From Bacilli bacterium (GTDB taxonomy: Bacteria > Bacillota_I > Bacilli_A > ML615J-28 > CAG-698), in contig JAFSVH010000116.1 in NCBI GenBank assembly GCA_017450215.1, forward strand, positions 1 through 49,923: a stretch of DNA of 49,923 nt, in the 5' to 3' direction. Below, in pieces: positions 26,786-36,264 of this stretch. Position numbers and translations under genes: made by a program. The notes beneath the pieces were generated by a model, which saw only the letters and a list, made by a program, of their open reading frames with translations, ran no database searches and was not told the DNA's origin. Position 1 is the first letter of the stretch. Each line of letters begins with the position of its first letter.

Positions 26786-28132
26786 TTATTTTATTTCATT
26801 CATATCTCGAACTAAAGCTCTAAAGAAGCAATCACCAATTTGCTTATATCCATCCATTGTAGGATGTACTCCATTACTTCCAATTAGTTCAGTTTTTTTG
26901 CATCTTACATTTACTTTTCTTTCCATGTGTGGCATGTTGTTTTCAACATCGAACTGTGCTTTCATGTCAATATAACGCATATAATCTTTATATTCAGGAC
27001 GAGAAGCAAATTCACTCAAAAATTCATCATAAAAGAAAGCTGTAGAAAGGGAACCAAAAGTATCATGATAGAACCCACTAGCACCATAATTAGCTGCAAT
27101 TCCTCCATCAATTGAACAACTTTGAATACCAATTAGTCTTACTTTTGCATTTGGATAATCTTTATGGAACTGTTCAAAGAATTTAACCATAAATTCTTCA
27201 TGATGACTATGATTATGATTAAATGGTCTAAACTGTCCATTCCAAGAAAGTAATACATATAAATAATCTATTGAATCAAAACCATTTTTATTACAATATT
27301 TTTTAAAATCAATTTTACCATCTTCTTTAATATAAAAAGGATTACCCCTTTCAAATTCATAACTAGAAATCTTAAAAGAATCTTTATGCTCTCCACCTTC
27401 AAAATTAACAAAAGTATCATCAATAGATCCACTACAAGTGTAATTTCCTATTCCTCTCTTAAACTTAATTTTATCTTTTTCAATAGATTCCATCACCCAT
27501 TTAAGTCCTCGATTAAGCCATACACTATGTTGATCATTTTCTGTAAATGGATGATTCTTATATTCAACCCAAACACCACTTGAAGTATCTACCGCTTCAT
27601 TTAAAACAAAGTGTCTCCACTGCCAGCCACCATAACCTTCATAGCCTATTTTTTTATTATATTTTTCCCTTTTTATTTCTTTAGTGCAAGTTCCGATAAA
27701 ATTAAGACAATCTCCCATTCCATAATTTTTAGGTTCATCTATTATTTCATCACTTGATTCAAATCTAGTTGCACCAATCATAGGCCATACACCATTAAAG
27801 GTAAGTGAATCACCAAGACATAAAATATTTATTTTCTTATCATCTTTTAAAATAGGTTTAACGCACTCATGAACTATCAATTTAGTTTCTGCTGATTCTA
27901 TTTCATTCATAAAATCATCAAACAAAGATATTTTTAATATATATTCACCCTTATCACCCTTCTTTGGTGTATAACTAAAATATCTAGGATAAGGATTACC
28001 TTTCTCACAATTCACATAAATATAATATTTATATGGATTCATAGATCTAATAACACCACGATAGAATAATTGAAATTCATCTTCTTCAACAAGATCATAT
28101 TCTTTTGCTAGAAAAATAAGTTTATCATTCAT
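26786..28132 (-). CDS. SGNH/GDSL-family hydrolase, cytoplasmic
   Basis: A 448-residue protein. Residues 1-105 form a beta-rich N-terminal domain (YRGVIRSMNPYKYYIYVN). The SGNH hydrolase follows: block I LCLGDSLTFNG with the nucleophile Ser near residue 110, a Gly block YEGYGGWQWRHF, Asn-containing VLLSWNGQF, and the C-terminal block GSNGVHPTMDGYKQIGD with the catalytic His. There is no signal peptide. Members hydrolyse esters, often acetyl groups on carbohydrates. The substrate is unknown. RBS GAGGTGATTT. Confidence 0.88.
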   Translation of the reverse strand: MNDKLIFLAKEYDLVEEDEFQLFYRGVIRSMNPYKYYIYVNCEKGNPYPRYFSYTPKKGDKGEYILKISLFDDFMNEIESAETKLIVHECVKPILKDDKKINILCLGDSLTFNGVWPMIGATRFESSDEIIDEPKNYGMGDCLNFIGTCTKEIKREKYNKKIGYEGYGGWQWRHFVLNEAVDTSSGVWVEYKNHPFTENDQHSVWLNRGLKWVMESIEKDKIKFKRGIGNYTCSGSIDDTFVNFEGGEHKDSFKISSYEFERGNPFYIKEDGKIDFKKYCNKNGFDSIDYLYVLLSWNGQFRPFNHNHSHHEEFMVKFFEQFHKDYPNAKVRLIGIQSCSIDGGIAANYGASGFYHDTFGSLSTAFFYDEFLSEFASRPEYKDYMRYIDMKAQFDVENNMPHMERKVNVRCKKTELIGSNGVHPTMDGYKQIGDCFFRALVRDMNEIK

Positions 28133-28243
28133 AAATCACCTCATAACCTAAATGATTATAACAAAAAAACCAAGAAAAATAAAGCAATCTATTTAAATAT
28201 TAAAATAATAGGACAATTGTAATTCTTAATAAAAAAGATTTTG

Positions 28244-28272
28244 TTGACAAAAGTTCTAAAAAGTTCTAAAAT
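28244..28272 (+). promoter_or_regulatory. Promoter of the ORC-like ATPase, overlapping the repeat array
   Basis: Perfect -35 TTGACA (28244-28249), 17-bp spacer, -10 TAAAAT (28267-28272). Repeat units 1 and 2 occupy the spacer and the -10, so anything binding the repeats would block or remodel the promoter. Confidence 0.85.
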
Positions 28273-28377
28273 ATTTTTGTAGTTCTAAAAAGTTCTAAAA
28301 AATTTTTTAAGTTCTAAAAAGTTCTAAAAATTTTTTTAAGTTCTAAAAAGTTCTAAAAAAATTTTTAAGTTCTAAAA
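28252..28377 (+). repeat. Nine AGTTCTAAAA units in a 29-bp period (operator/iteron-like array)
   Basis: Exact copies of AGTTCTAAAA start at 28252, 28262, 28281, 28291, 28310, 28320, 28339, 28349 and 28368. They are paired head-to-tail 10 bp apart, and each pair is followed by a 9-bp A/T spacer, giving a constant 29-bp period. The tenth position (28378) is taken by the RBS AGGAGG. A-tracts recur every helical turn, which predicts curved DNA. Units 3-9 would also be transcribed into the leader. Confidence 0.95.
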
Positions 28378-28387
28378 AGGAGGAAAT

Positions 28388-29431
28388 ATGCAAAGCAATC
28401 CATTTTCAATGACATTTGGAATTGAACCAAATAACTATATTAAAAGAATTAAAGAAAGCGAATTAATTATCAGTGAGTTTACAGCATTAAATCCTTCAAA
28501 TTATGTTTACATAATAACAGGAATTAGAGGTAGCGGTAAAACAGTTTTGCTATCAAATATTGCAAATCATTTTATGAATAATGATGATTTTCTTGTTGTT
28601 GATCCGGGTCCAAAAAACAATATTTTGGAAAATATAGCATCAGAAATTTATGAGACAGGAAAAGTAAAGAAATTATTCTTGAAAAAAGATTTTAGTTTTT
28701 CTTTTCATGGACTTTCATTTTCAATATCTGGTGATGAACCAGTTTCATCAATAAATACTATCATTAAAAAGATGCTTGATTATTTAAAAAAGAAAAAAAA
28801 GAGAGTGCTTATAACAATTGATGAAGTTGACAACAGTGCTGAAATGAAAACATTTATTGAAGCATATCAAACACTCATTAGATTAAAATATCCTGTTTTT
28901 TTGCTTATGACTGGATTATATGAAAATATAAATAAGTTACAAGATGATAAATCATTAACTTTTTTATATAGAGCACCAAAGATTAATATTGAACCACTTA
29001 ATATTAAATCTATTGAAATAGCATATAAAAAATATTTGAATATTGATAGTGTAGTCGCAAACAAAATGGCAAATCTAACTAAAGGATATGCATATGCCTA
29101 TCAAGTTCTAGGATACTTAGCATTCACAAGCAAAAAGAAAGATATAGATGAAGAATTAATCAACGATTATGATCAATATCTAGCAGCCTACGTATATGAT
29201 AAAATATACTCAGAATTATCAAACAAAGAAAAAGAATTACTAAATTGCTTTGAACATAATCAAGAAATTTCATTAAAAGAGTTGGCAATAAAAATGAATG
29301 AAGATAGTAAATATATTAGTGTATATCGAGATAGGCTAATTAAAAAAGGCGTGTTAATGTCAAAAACATATGGCATGATTGAATTTGCATTGCCAAGATT
29401 TTACGATTTTCTAAAATCAATTAATTATTAA
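28388..29431 (+). CDS. ORC/CDC6-like AAA+ ATPase with C-terminal winged helix
   Basis: A 347-residue protein of the orphan 'ATP-binding protein' group that starts NPF-TFG. Walker A GIRGSGKT (residues 45-52), Walker B VLITIDEVD (140-148), sensor-1-like FLLMTG (171-176), a conserved Arg in FLYRAPKI (about 195), a lid region, and a winged helix at about 280-335 (SLKELAIKMNEDSKYISVYRDRLIKKGVL). This order resembles archaeal/STAND-type ATPases and Orc1/Cdc6. RBS AAGGAGG 4 nt before the ATG. It is the only plus-strand gene between 1 and 36.9 kb and sits in its own promoter-terminator unit. Function unknown; the repeat array suggests autoregulation or DNA looping. Not recognisably phage. Confidence 0.85.
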   Translation: MQSNPFSMTFGIEPNNYIKRIKESELIISEFTALNPSNYVYIITGIRGSGKTVLLSNIANHFMNNDDFLVVDPGPKNNILENIASEIYETGKVKKLFLKKDFSFSFHGLSFSISGDEPVSSINTIIKKMLDYLKKKKKRVLITIDEVDNSAEMKTFIEAYQTLIRLKYPVFLLMTGLYENINKLQDDKSLTFLYRAPKINIEPLNIKSIEIAYKKYLNIDSVVANKMANLTKGYAYAYQVLGYLAFTSKKKDIDEELINDYDQYLAAYVYDKIYSELSNKEKELLNCFEHNQEISLKELAIKMNEDSKYISVYRDRLIKKGVLMSKTYGMIEFALPRFYDFLKSINY

Positions 29432-29439
29432 ATATAATT

Positions 29440-29485
29440 AATAATAAAAACTTAAGTAATTATATTTACTTAAGTTTTTATTATT
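29440..29485. terminator. Bidirectional terminator between convergent genes
   Basis: Perfect 20-bp inverted repeat (29440-29459 with 29466-29485), 6-nt loop, A-run on the left arm and T-run on the right. It serves the ATPase gene on plus and the 816-residue gene on minus. Confidence 0.9.
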
Positions 29486-29515
29486 TACTTATCACACTAC
29501 TTTTTATTACAAAAT

Positions 29516-31966
29516 CTATCTTATATTCTTAATGCTTTTATTTTTTTTATTAGATAATTTGATTCCTTTCTTTTTCGCTAACAAAACAAAAATAATAATT
29601 GCACCAATTAATATTATGGATAAAGTAGATATTAGCATAAATGCATTACTAATTACTCCACTATTATATATCACATCATTTACAACACTTAATTCTCTTA
29701 AATTCTTTTTATTAATTTCGAATGCTATTTCTTTTACATCTTCTTCTCTATTTATAATCTTATAATCAATACCATTACATCTATCTTTGATTGTGAAAAG
29801 TGCTTCTTCTTGTAAATATTTATAATTAATGTCATAAACAAAACCAACTTTAATTACATCATAATCAATATCTTTATTAACTAAATCATCAATATTTTGA
29901 TAACTAAAAGGAATCTTTTCTCTTTTTATTAAATTATTACCATTATAATAATCAAAATAGAAATATCTTATTGTCTTATCATTATCAATAATTTCTAAAT
30001 TTAAGCTGATATTTTTATTGTTAACATTGCTATTTATATCAATATTAGGTTTATCATCCATGCAGAATATCTTTATTTTCTCATTAATAATAATTCTCTC
30101 ATCTATTAAATTATCTTTAGTTCCTTTTTTCACATAATCAATTAAAAAAGTATTAATTCCTTTATTCTGTAATTTATATTTAATTATTAATATTAATCCA
30201 TCTTCTCTTCTTTCAAGATTAAAATCACTATTATTAATTATTTTTCCATTTACACTAACTTCAATATCCTCTTCATCATTAATATTTAAACCAACTAATT
30301 TTATTCTTCCATAAAAATAATCATTTAAATAACCATAATAATCATAATTCACATCCCATTTTTCAGAATCATCTAAAGATGTCATATCCTTTGATACAAT
30401 AAATTCTATTTCTTTATATATTTCATCATCATTATAAAGAATCAAATGATGAAGACCTTCTTTATTCAATTCATAATCATTAATTATTTCATAACCATCT
30501 AATAAAGCTTTTAAATTGAATTTTAATTTATAACCAATTGGATAAATTAATCCATCCTTACAATTAATAAATGGATTAACTGTTATATTACATTTAAGCT
30601 CTAAATCACCAAAGAAATAAAATGTAATATATATTCCAGCTGTAAAAGTATCAAAATCACCAATAGTTCTAAATCCTGTTCTACCTATTCTTTTTTTAAA
30701 AGTATAAATATGATCATTATGATATACAGGTTTATCATAAATATTTTCATATACATAATCAAATTCAAAATCTTTTAAATAATATAAATCTATTACACTA
30801 TATAATAATCCATCTTTTATAGAATAATAATGATCATCAAAATAAAAAATAGAATCAATTAAGGTATCAAAACTATAATCAATTTTTACAAAATTTGCGT
30901 TCCATGATGCTTTATTTAGGTTAATTACCTCAATACCATTGTGAAAGAATCTTGCTAGATAAAATTCACCCAAATCATTTAAGGAGCAAATGCCAAAAAT
31001 GCAATCTGACTTAAATTTCAGCCCTAATATCTTATTTAAATGTATATCATAAATAAAACATTCATCACTTGTAAGAGTGTAAATGTAAGAACTATCTTTA
31101 TATATATTCTCATCATAAATTGAATTAACAATATTCAAATCTATTATTTCTTCACTTTCAAATGTTTTCACACTCTCTATCTCTAATGTGTCACTATTAA
31201 CCATTAATAATGTAGTACATTTTAATGAATTAGCTTTTCCACCATTACCAAAATCTCCTCCTGCATTATTTTCTTTATATATGAATAAATAAATATAAGT
31301 TTTTATATTTATTATTTTTATTACTTCTTCTTTACCTTCACCTTCATATTTTTTAAAGCAATCTATTGATAATTTATCATTATGATAATCTAATTTATAA
31401 GCATAAATATCATTATTCATATTTATAAATAAATATATATAATCATATAAATATTCATCCACTATTATTTTATAATCATCAACTTTATAATCGATATTTA
31501 TTAATTCATTAATATTTATTTCATTTATTATTTTTCCACTTAGATTTATGATTTTTCCAATTAATTCTGATTCTTCACTAATAGAAAAAACTATAAATGA
31601 TTTATCATCTAGCTTTATTGGTTTATTTAAATTGTTTAATTTATTTATATCAATTATATTTGATGCAAAATTTTCTTCATATATTTTCTTTTTATCATAA
31701 TAATATTCATATATTATTTTATTATTTTCATTTAAAAATTTTATTTTTGCTTCATCATCTTGATTTATTTCTATATCTAATGTTTCATCTATCTTTTCTT
31801 CTTTGACCAATATTTCATTATTGATATTATTAATATCGTTAATATTATCTTCAGCGTAATAATAATCATTATCATTATGATAATGATTATTATTATTTTT
31901 ATTAAAAGAAAAATTAGTTATATTAAAAAGATTCAATATAGAAAAAAACAATATTAATAATTTCAT
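29516..31966 (-). CDS. Large membrane-anchored extracellular protein A (Asn/Ile/Asp/Lys-rich)
   Basis: An 816-residue protein with an N-terminal signal segment (MKLLILFFSILNLF), an Asn/His/Asp/Tyr-rich linker (NKNNNNHYHNDNDYYYAED), a long beta-rich ectodomain with possible propeller-like strands (residues 90-430), Ig-like parts around 480-620 (IYPIGYKLKF...GYEIINDYELNKEGLHHLIL), and a C-terminal membrane helix (about 770-795) with a basic tail. It has the same plan and a shared GY-LKF/G-Y module with the gene just upstream at 31968. RBS AAGGAG lies in the end of that gene. Extremely AT-rich composition. No family recognised. Confidence 0.8.
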   Translation of the reverse strand: MKLLILFFSILNLFNITNFSFNKNNNNHYHNDNDYYYAEDNINDINNINNEILVKEEKIDETLDIEINQDDEAKIKFLNENNKIIYEYYYDKKKIYEENFASNIIDINKLNNLNKPIKLDDKSFIVFSISEESELIGKIINLSGKIINEININELINIDYKVDDYKIIVDEYLYDYIYLFINMNNDIYAYKLDYHNDKLSIDCFKKYEGEGKEEVIKIINIKTYIYLFIYKENNAGGDFGNGGKANSLKCTTLLMVNSDTLEIESVKTFESEEIIDLNIVNSIYDENIYKDSSYIYTLTSDECFIYDIHLNKILGLKFKSDCIFGICSLNDLGEFYLARFFHNGIEVINLNKASWNANFVKIDYSFDTLIDSIFYFDDHYYSIKDGLLYSVIDLYYLKDFEFDYVYENIYDKPVYHNDHIYTFKKRIGRTGFRTIGDFDTFTAGIYITFYFFGDLELKCNITVNPFINCKDGLIYPIGYKLKFNLKALLDGYEIINDYELNKEGLHHLILYNDDEIYKEIEFIVSKDMTSLDDSEKWDVNYDYYGYLNDYFYGRIKLVGLNINDEEDIEVSVNGKIINNSDFNLERREDGLILIIKYKLQNKGINTFLIDYVKKGTKDNLIDERIIINEKIKIFCMDDKPNIDINSNVNNKNISLNLEIIDNDKTIRYFYFDYYNGNNLIKREKIPFSYQNIDDLVNKDIDYDVIKVGFVYDINYKYLQEEALFTIKDRCNGIDYKIINREEDVKEIAFEINKKNLRELSVVNDVIYNSGVISNAFMLISTLSIILIGAIIIFVLLAKKKGIKLSNKKNKSIKNIR

Positions 31967-31967
31967 A

Positions 31968-33863
31968 TTAGTCTCCTTTTTTGTTATATTTCATATTTAA
32001 TAAGAAATTTGTAAATATAACAATTAATAAAGTTAAGCAAAATATTATACCAATATAAATTAATCTTATATTGTTTATTTCATTCTTTACATCATTCACC
32101 ATTTTTACATTCACTACTTCTTGTAAGTCATTTTTATTGATGAAGAAATCAATAATCTTTTCTTCTCTTCCCTTTGCTTCGCTTTCTTCTTCATTTAATT
32201 CTCTAACTTCAAAATTGATTATCTTCTTTTGATTTGTTCCTTGAATTGTAAGGACATATTTACCTTCTTCATCAATCACATAACCTGATTCAATTAAATC
32301 ATCGTTTAAATAAGCTTCACCAATAAAATATAAATGGTAACCTAATTGATAGATTTGGTTATTATTAACATTAGCATCATCATTTATATAATAATTATAT
32401 TTAAGATTAATAAGATAATTATGATTATTAACAGTAATATTAGTCTTTAATGTCTTTTCATAATCTCCATATAATGAATATGAATAATCTAGTTCCCCAA
32501 TTATTTTTTCATCTATTCTTTTACCATTGTGAAAGGCGAAAATCCTATCTTTTTCTAATTTATCATATTTATAATAAAAAATAAGGAAATCATCTAAATC
32601 ATAAACATGAACTTCTGAATCAATTATGAATGCATGATTACTTAATATGTCATATTTCTTTATTTTGTTATCATTATCTTCAAATACTTTATCTTGATAT
32701 AATAAATAATTATATGATTTATCATCTTCATCAATTATTTCTAAATTAATCAAATCATTATAATTATGAACACTGATATTCTTTATACTTTTAGTAATTT
32801 CAATATTATTTAAATATTCATTAAAATCTAATGAATATAAATCTTTATATAATATTTGATAATTGATTATTCCTTTTTCATAATTTATATCTATTTCATT
32901 ATTAATTTCATAAATAAAGATTACACTAGCTAATTCATCATTTTGTTTATATTTTTGCTTATCATATTTAAGTTCTATTTCTTTATCACTTATTATTGAT
33001 AAATTCTTATCAATATTAATTATTAAATAGGTTTTATCTTTTTTAAAAAGATAAATGAAATGATCAATATAGTATTTAGAGTCAATATTTACATATCCTG
33101 AATAAGATTTATTATTTATTATTGCTAATTCATCTAATAAATTAATTTCTTTTAATTGTTTATTATTGGAAAATTTTATTGCTCGAATATTATTTGTATT
33201 CATTAAATAAAGAATATCGTCTTGACTATTTTGATTTTTTTCAAAATATAAATTAGAAAAATTATAATCTATAGATATTGGATCTTTATATATTAGATAT
33301 TCAAGTGATAAAGAAAGCATCTTTAAATATAAATCAGATTCATAATAATAAATATAAGCATTCTTATCATCTTTGAAGCATGCTTTATATTTACCATAAT
33401 TAATTTTACGACTATTATAAATACCATTATTATAAATAATGATATTTAATCGTGAAGATAAGCCAATTTTTTCATCAATTAAATATAAATATACATTTTC
33501 TTTGAGTTCTAATTCTTCAACTCTTTCTACCCTAGAATAATCAAGTTCATAAACATCACTATTATTGATGTTTAGATTATTATTCATTACATAGACTTTT
33601 CTTGTTATTTCATCGTTTAAGTCATTATGATTTCTATAAATGATGTTATAGCATCCAACTTTTTGATAATTAATATTAGATGAATAAATATCATAACCTT
33701 CAATATTAAGATCAATATCTTCAATTGGATTATTGATTGATGTAATAATGTCTGGATAATTATTATTTGCATATATTTTGATATTAAATAATAAGTTAAA
33801 AAATACAAATAATAAAATAAATATTTTTATAAATGTTTCAACAAGTGTTTTTTTTATATGCAT
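31968..33863 (-). CDS. Large membrane-anchored extracellular protein B
   Basis: A 631-residue protein: signal segment IFILLFVFFNLLFNIKIYA, an N-terminal Ig/HYR-like unit (YDIYSSNINYQKVGCYNIIY), a beta-rich middle of repeated Tyr/Ile/Asn strands, an Ig-like end (IYQLGYHLYFIGEAYLND...DEEGKYVLTIQG), and a C-terminal membrane helix (about 600-622) with KYNKKGD inside. First gene of a two-gene operon with protein A, 1 bp apart. Topology is outside-facing with a short cytoplasmic tail. Function unknown. It may form a surface complex with A. Confidence 0.8.
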   Translation of the reverse strand: MHIKKTLVETFIKIFILLFVFFNLLFNIKIYANNNYPDIITSINNPIEDIDLNIEGYDIYSSNINYQKVGCYNIIYRNHNDLNDEITRKVYVMNNNLNINNSDVYELDYSRVERVEELELKENVYLYLIDEKIGLSSRLNIIIYNNGIYNSRKINYGKYKACFKDDKNAYIYYYESDLYLKMLSLSLEYLIYKDPISIDYNFSNLYFEKNQNSQDDILYLMNTNNIRAIKFSNNKQLKEINLLDELAIINNKSYSGYVNIDSKYYIDHFIYLFKKDKTYLIINIDKNLSIISDKEIELKYDKQKYKQNDELASVIFIYEINNEIDINYEKGIINYQILYKDLYSLDFNEYLNNIEITKSIKNISVHNYNDLINLEIIDEDDKSYNYLLYQDKVFEDNDNKIKKYDILSNHAFIIDSEVHVYDLDDFLIFYYKYDKLEKDRIFAFHNGKRIDEKIIGELDYSYSLYGDYEKTLKTNITVNNHNYLINLKYNYYINDDANVNNNQIYQLGYHLYFIGEAYLNDDLIESGYVIDEEGKYVLTIQGTNQKKIINFEVRELNEEESEAKGREEKIIDFFINKNDLQEVVNVKMVNDVKNEINNIRLIYIGIIFCLTLLIVIFTNFLLNMKYNKKGD

Positions 33864-33951
33864 CTTTAAGAAAGCTCCTTTTTAAATATTTAACAAGAAA
33901 CTTAGTTTTTTTATTCTTTAATATTATTTATTTTTATCTTTAATAACAAAA

Positions 33952-33999
33952 AAACTTACAATAATAAACATTTATTTAGATGTTTATCATTGTAAGTTT
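33952..33999 (-). terminator. Terminator after ackA
   Basis: 20-bp stem (33952-33971 with 33980-33999) whose single imperfect position becomes G-U in the minus-strand RNA. A U-run follows, just past the ackA stop at 34012. Confidence 0.88.
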
Positions 34000-34011
34000 A
34001 TATATTAATAA

Positions 34012-35208
34012 TTATAATTCTATCTTTGCAACTCTTACAACATCACGAGCAATCATTAATTCTTCTTCAGTAGGAATTAATAATACTTTAATTTTTGAGT
34101 CTTCAGTTGAAAGGATGGCTTCCTTTCCTCTTAATTTATTCATTTCAGGATCAATCTTAGCACCTAATACTTGAATTCTATCGATAACACTTCGACGACA
34201 TCTTGGGCTATTTTCACCTATTCCAGCTGTAAAGACAATTGCATCAATTCCACCCATTAATACATAATATGAACCAATGTAGTCAGCAATTCTCTTATAT
34301 TGTAAATCTAAAGCTAATCTTGCTCTTTCATTGCCTTGGCTTACAGCTTCTTCTAGGTCACGTGAATCATTACTGATTCCACTAACTCCAAGATATCCAC
34401 TCTTCTTATTTAAAATAGTGATTAATTCTTCTAAAGTATAACCTTTTTTGCTAGCCATGAATGATAATACTGTTGGATCAAGATTACCACTTCTTGTTCC
34501 CATTGGAATACCTTCAAGTGGTGTAAGTCCCATTGATGTATCAATACATTTACCACCTTTAACAGCACTAATTGATGCACCATTGCCTAAATGGCAAGTA
34601 ACGATGTTTAAATCCTTGATATCTTTACCTAACATTTCAGCACATCTTAAAGCAACATATTTATGACTTGTTCCATGTGCACCATATTTTCTAACCTTAT
34701 ATGTTTCATACCAATCATAAGGAATAGCATACATAAATGATGTTTCAGGCATAGTTTGATGGAATGCAGTATCAAATACTACTACATGTGGAACATCTGG
34801 TAATACCTTCATAAACTCTCTAATACCAATTAAATGAGCAGGATTATGAAGTGGTCCTAACGGACATAATTCTTCAATCTTTGCTATTGTATCATCATTA
34901 ACTAGACATGAATCACTGAAATACCAACCACCTTGGACAATTCTATGACCAACTCCACTAATTTCCTTTATGTCTTTCACAATACCTTTTGCAAGTAATT
35001 CTTTTAATAATTTTGCAACAGCTTCTTTATGTGTTGGAATTGGTAATACTTCTTTTTGCTTTTCTCCATTTACTTTGATTGTGAAATAAGCATCATTTAA
35101 TCCAATCCTCTCAACATTACCTTCTGTAATTACTTTTTCACTTGGCATCTCAAAAAGTTTAAACTTTAATGATGATGAACCAGCATTAACACTCATTATT
35201 TTTTTCAT
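34012..35208 (-). CDS. ackA: Acetate kinase
   Basis: A 398-residue acetate kinase that makes ATP from acetyl phosphate. It has MSVNAGSSSLKFKLFE, VFDTAFHQTMPE, YGAHGTSHKYVALR, TCHLGNGASISAVKGGKCIDTSMG, GTRSGNLDP, and FTAGIGENS near the end. RBS GAGGG 5-6 nt before the ATG. It follows the YtxK-like gene, the same order as in B. subtilis. pta is not in the window. Indicates fermentative acetate production. Confidence 0.98.
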   Translation of the reverse strand: MKKIMSVNAGSSSLKFKLFEMPSEKVITEGNVERIGLNDAYFTIKVNGEKQKEVLPIPTHKEAVAKLLKELLAKGIVKDIKEISGVGHRIVQGGWYFSDSCLVNDDTIAKIEELCPLGPLHNPAHLIGIREFMKVLPDVPHVVVFDTAFHQTMPETSFMYAIPYDWYETYKVRKYGAHGTSHKYVALRCAEMLGKDIKDLNIVTCHLGNGASISAVKGGKCIDTSMGLTPLEGIPMGTRSGNLDPTVLSFMASKKGYTLEELITILNKKSGYLGVSGISNDSRDLEEAVSQGNERARLALDLQYKRIADYIGSYYVLMGGIDAIVFTAGIGENSPRCRRSVIDRIQVLGAKIDPEMNKLRGKEAILSTEDSKIKVLLIPTEEELMIARDVVRVAKIEL

Positions 35209-35283
35209 ATTGACCCTCTCTTATTTATTATTTTATATTTAGATATATTTTTCTTTAGATTTTACTACAACTATTTATCTTTT

Positions 35284-36264
35284 TCAATCTTTACCGTAAA
35301 TGTTTTTAAAAGATATGCTTTCTAACCAATTATTTAATTTATTTGTTAGATTATTAAGTTTCTCTTTATTGTTCAAATCATTCAAGCTAGGTATAGTAAG
35401 AATAGATAAATCATAATTTACTAACTTATCACTTCTAGTACTAATTAAAATATTCATCCTTTTACCTGATTTAAATAAATCATTTGGTAAAACAATTAAA
35501 CCTAAAATAGTTCCTTTAAATTCTTTCTTAAATTGTTTTGCTTCATCTCTTGAAAAGAATTCATCATCAATTAAAGAAATTGTATAATCACATAATTTAT
35601 TATATTTTGTTATTAATGAATAATAATAATTCTTATTATCATTATTAATATTATTATAGCTATTAATTATTGCAACATCACTAGAAAAATTATCTAATCT
35701 TTTATCAAGAGCATCCATCACTAATAGATTAGCTTCATTCATACATAAATCGAAAACAACTTTAGAAATATTAATTTCAAATTCATCACTTGATAAACCT
35801 GTAAAATCAATATTCTTATTGCTTTCATTAATTAAGCCATTACCTATTACACCTAGACCAACATTCACATCTATTATACTAACATCTTTATTATCATATA
35901 ATCTATCAATGATGTAAGAATATAAAAAAGGCAAAATATCAGGAGCAATATATGATAAATTCATATTAGAATGCTTTAATCCTTTTACAAGTAAAAGCAT
36001 TACTGCTTGTCTCACTTCTTCATTATTGATATTTAGTTTTTCAATTAAAAAAACTTGATTATCTAATTTCTTTAATAATTTATCATCTATACCATTAGTA
36101 TTAATATATGAACCATTCAGAAAATTGCCAAATAAATAAAAAGCATCAATATATTTTTTATAATTAGATTTATCAACAATTAACATACATGCTTTATCAT
36201 ATATGTCATAATATGCTTCTATATTATTCATTTCAATAGATTTATCAAGTGATTTATCAATCAT
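35284..36264 (-). CDS. YtxK-like, probably degenerate SAM-dependent methyltransferase
   Basis: A 326-residue protein placed before ackA like YtxK, an N6-adenine-methyltransferase-fold protein. The SAM-binding motif is reduced to IDVNVGLGVIGNGL. The NPPY catalytic motif seems lost (IINSYNN in its place), so activity is doubtful. The C-terminus has DDEFFSRDEAKQFKKEFKGTILGLIVLPNDLF, typical of the family. Its ATG overlaps the stop of the phosphoesterase gene as TAATG. It ends with TGA, the clearest use of TGA as a normal stop in the window. Confidence 0.75.
   Translation of the reverse strand: MIDKSLDKSIEMNNIEAYYDIYDKACMLIVDKSNYKKYIDAFYLFGNFLNGSYINTNGIDDKLLKKLDNQVFLIEKLNINNEEVRQAVMLLLVKGLKHSNMNLSYIAPDILPFLYSYIIDRLYDNKDVSIIDVNVGLGVIGNGLINESNKNIDFTGLSSDEFEINISKVVFDLCMNEANLLVMDALDKRLDNFSSDVAIINSYNNINNDNKNYYYSLITKYNKLCDYTISLIDDEFFSRDEAKQFKKEFKGTILGLIVLPNDLFKSGKRMNILISTRSDKLVNYDLSILTIPSLNDLNNKEKLNNLTNKLNNWLESISFKNIYGKD

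Noticed and set aside
28252..28377. CRISPR array
   Set aside because: Units are only 10 bp, spacers are 9-bp A/T fillers of similar sequence, and no cas genes are present.
28252..28377. Plasmid or phage replication origin with iterons
   Set aside because: The array sits directly in the promoter and leader of one gene amid chromosomal housekeeping genes. No Rep, partition or integrase genes are nearby. Kept as an operator-like array.
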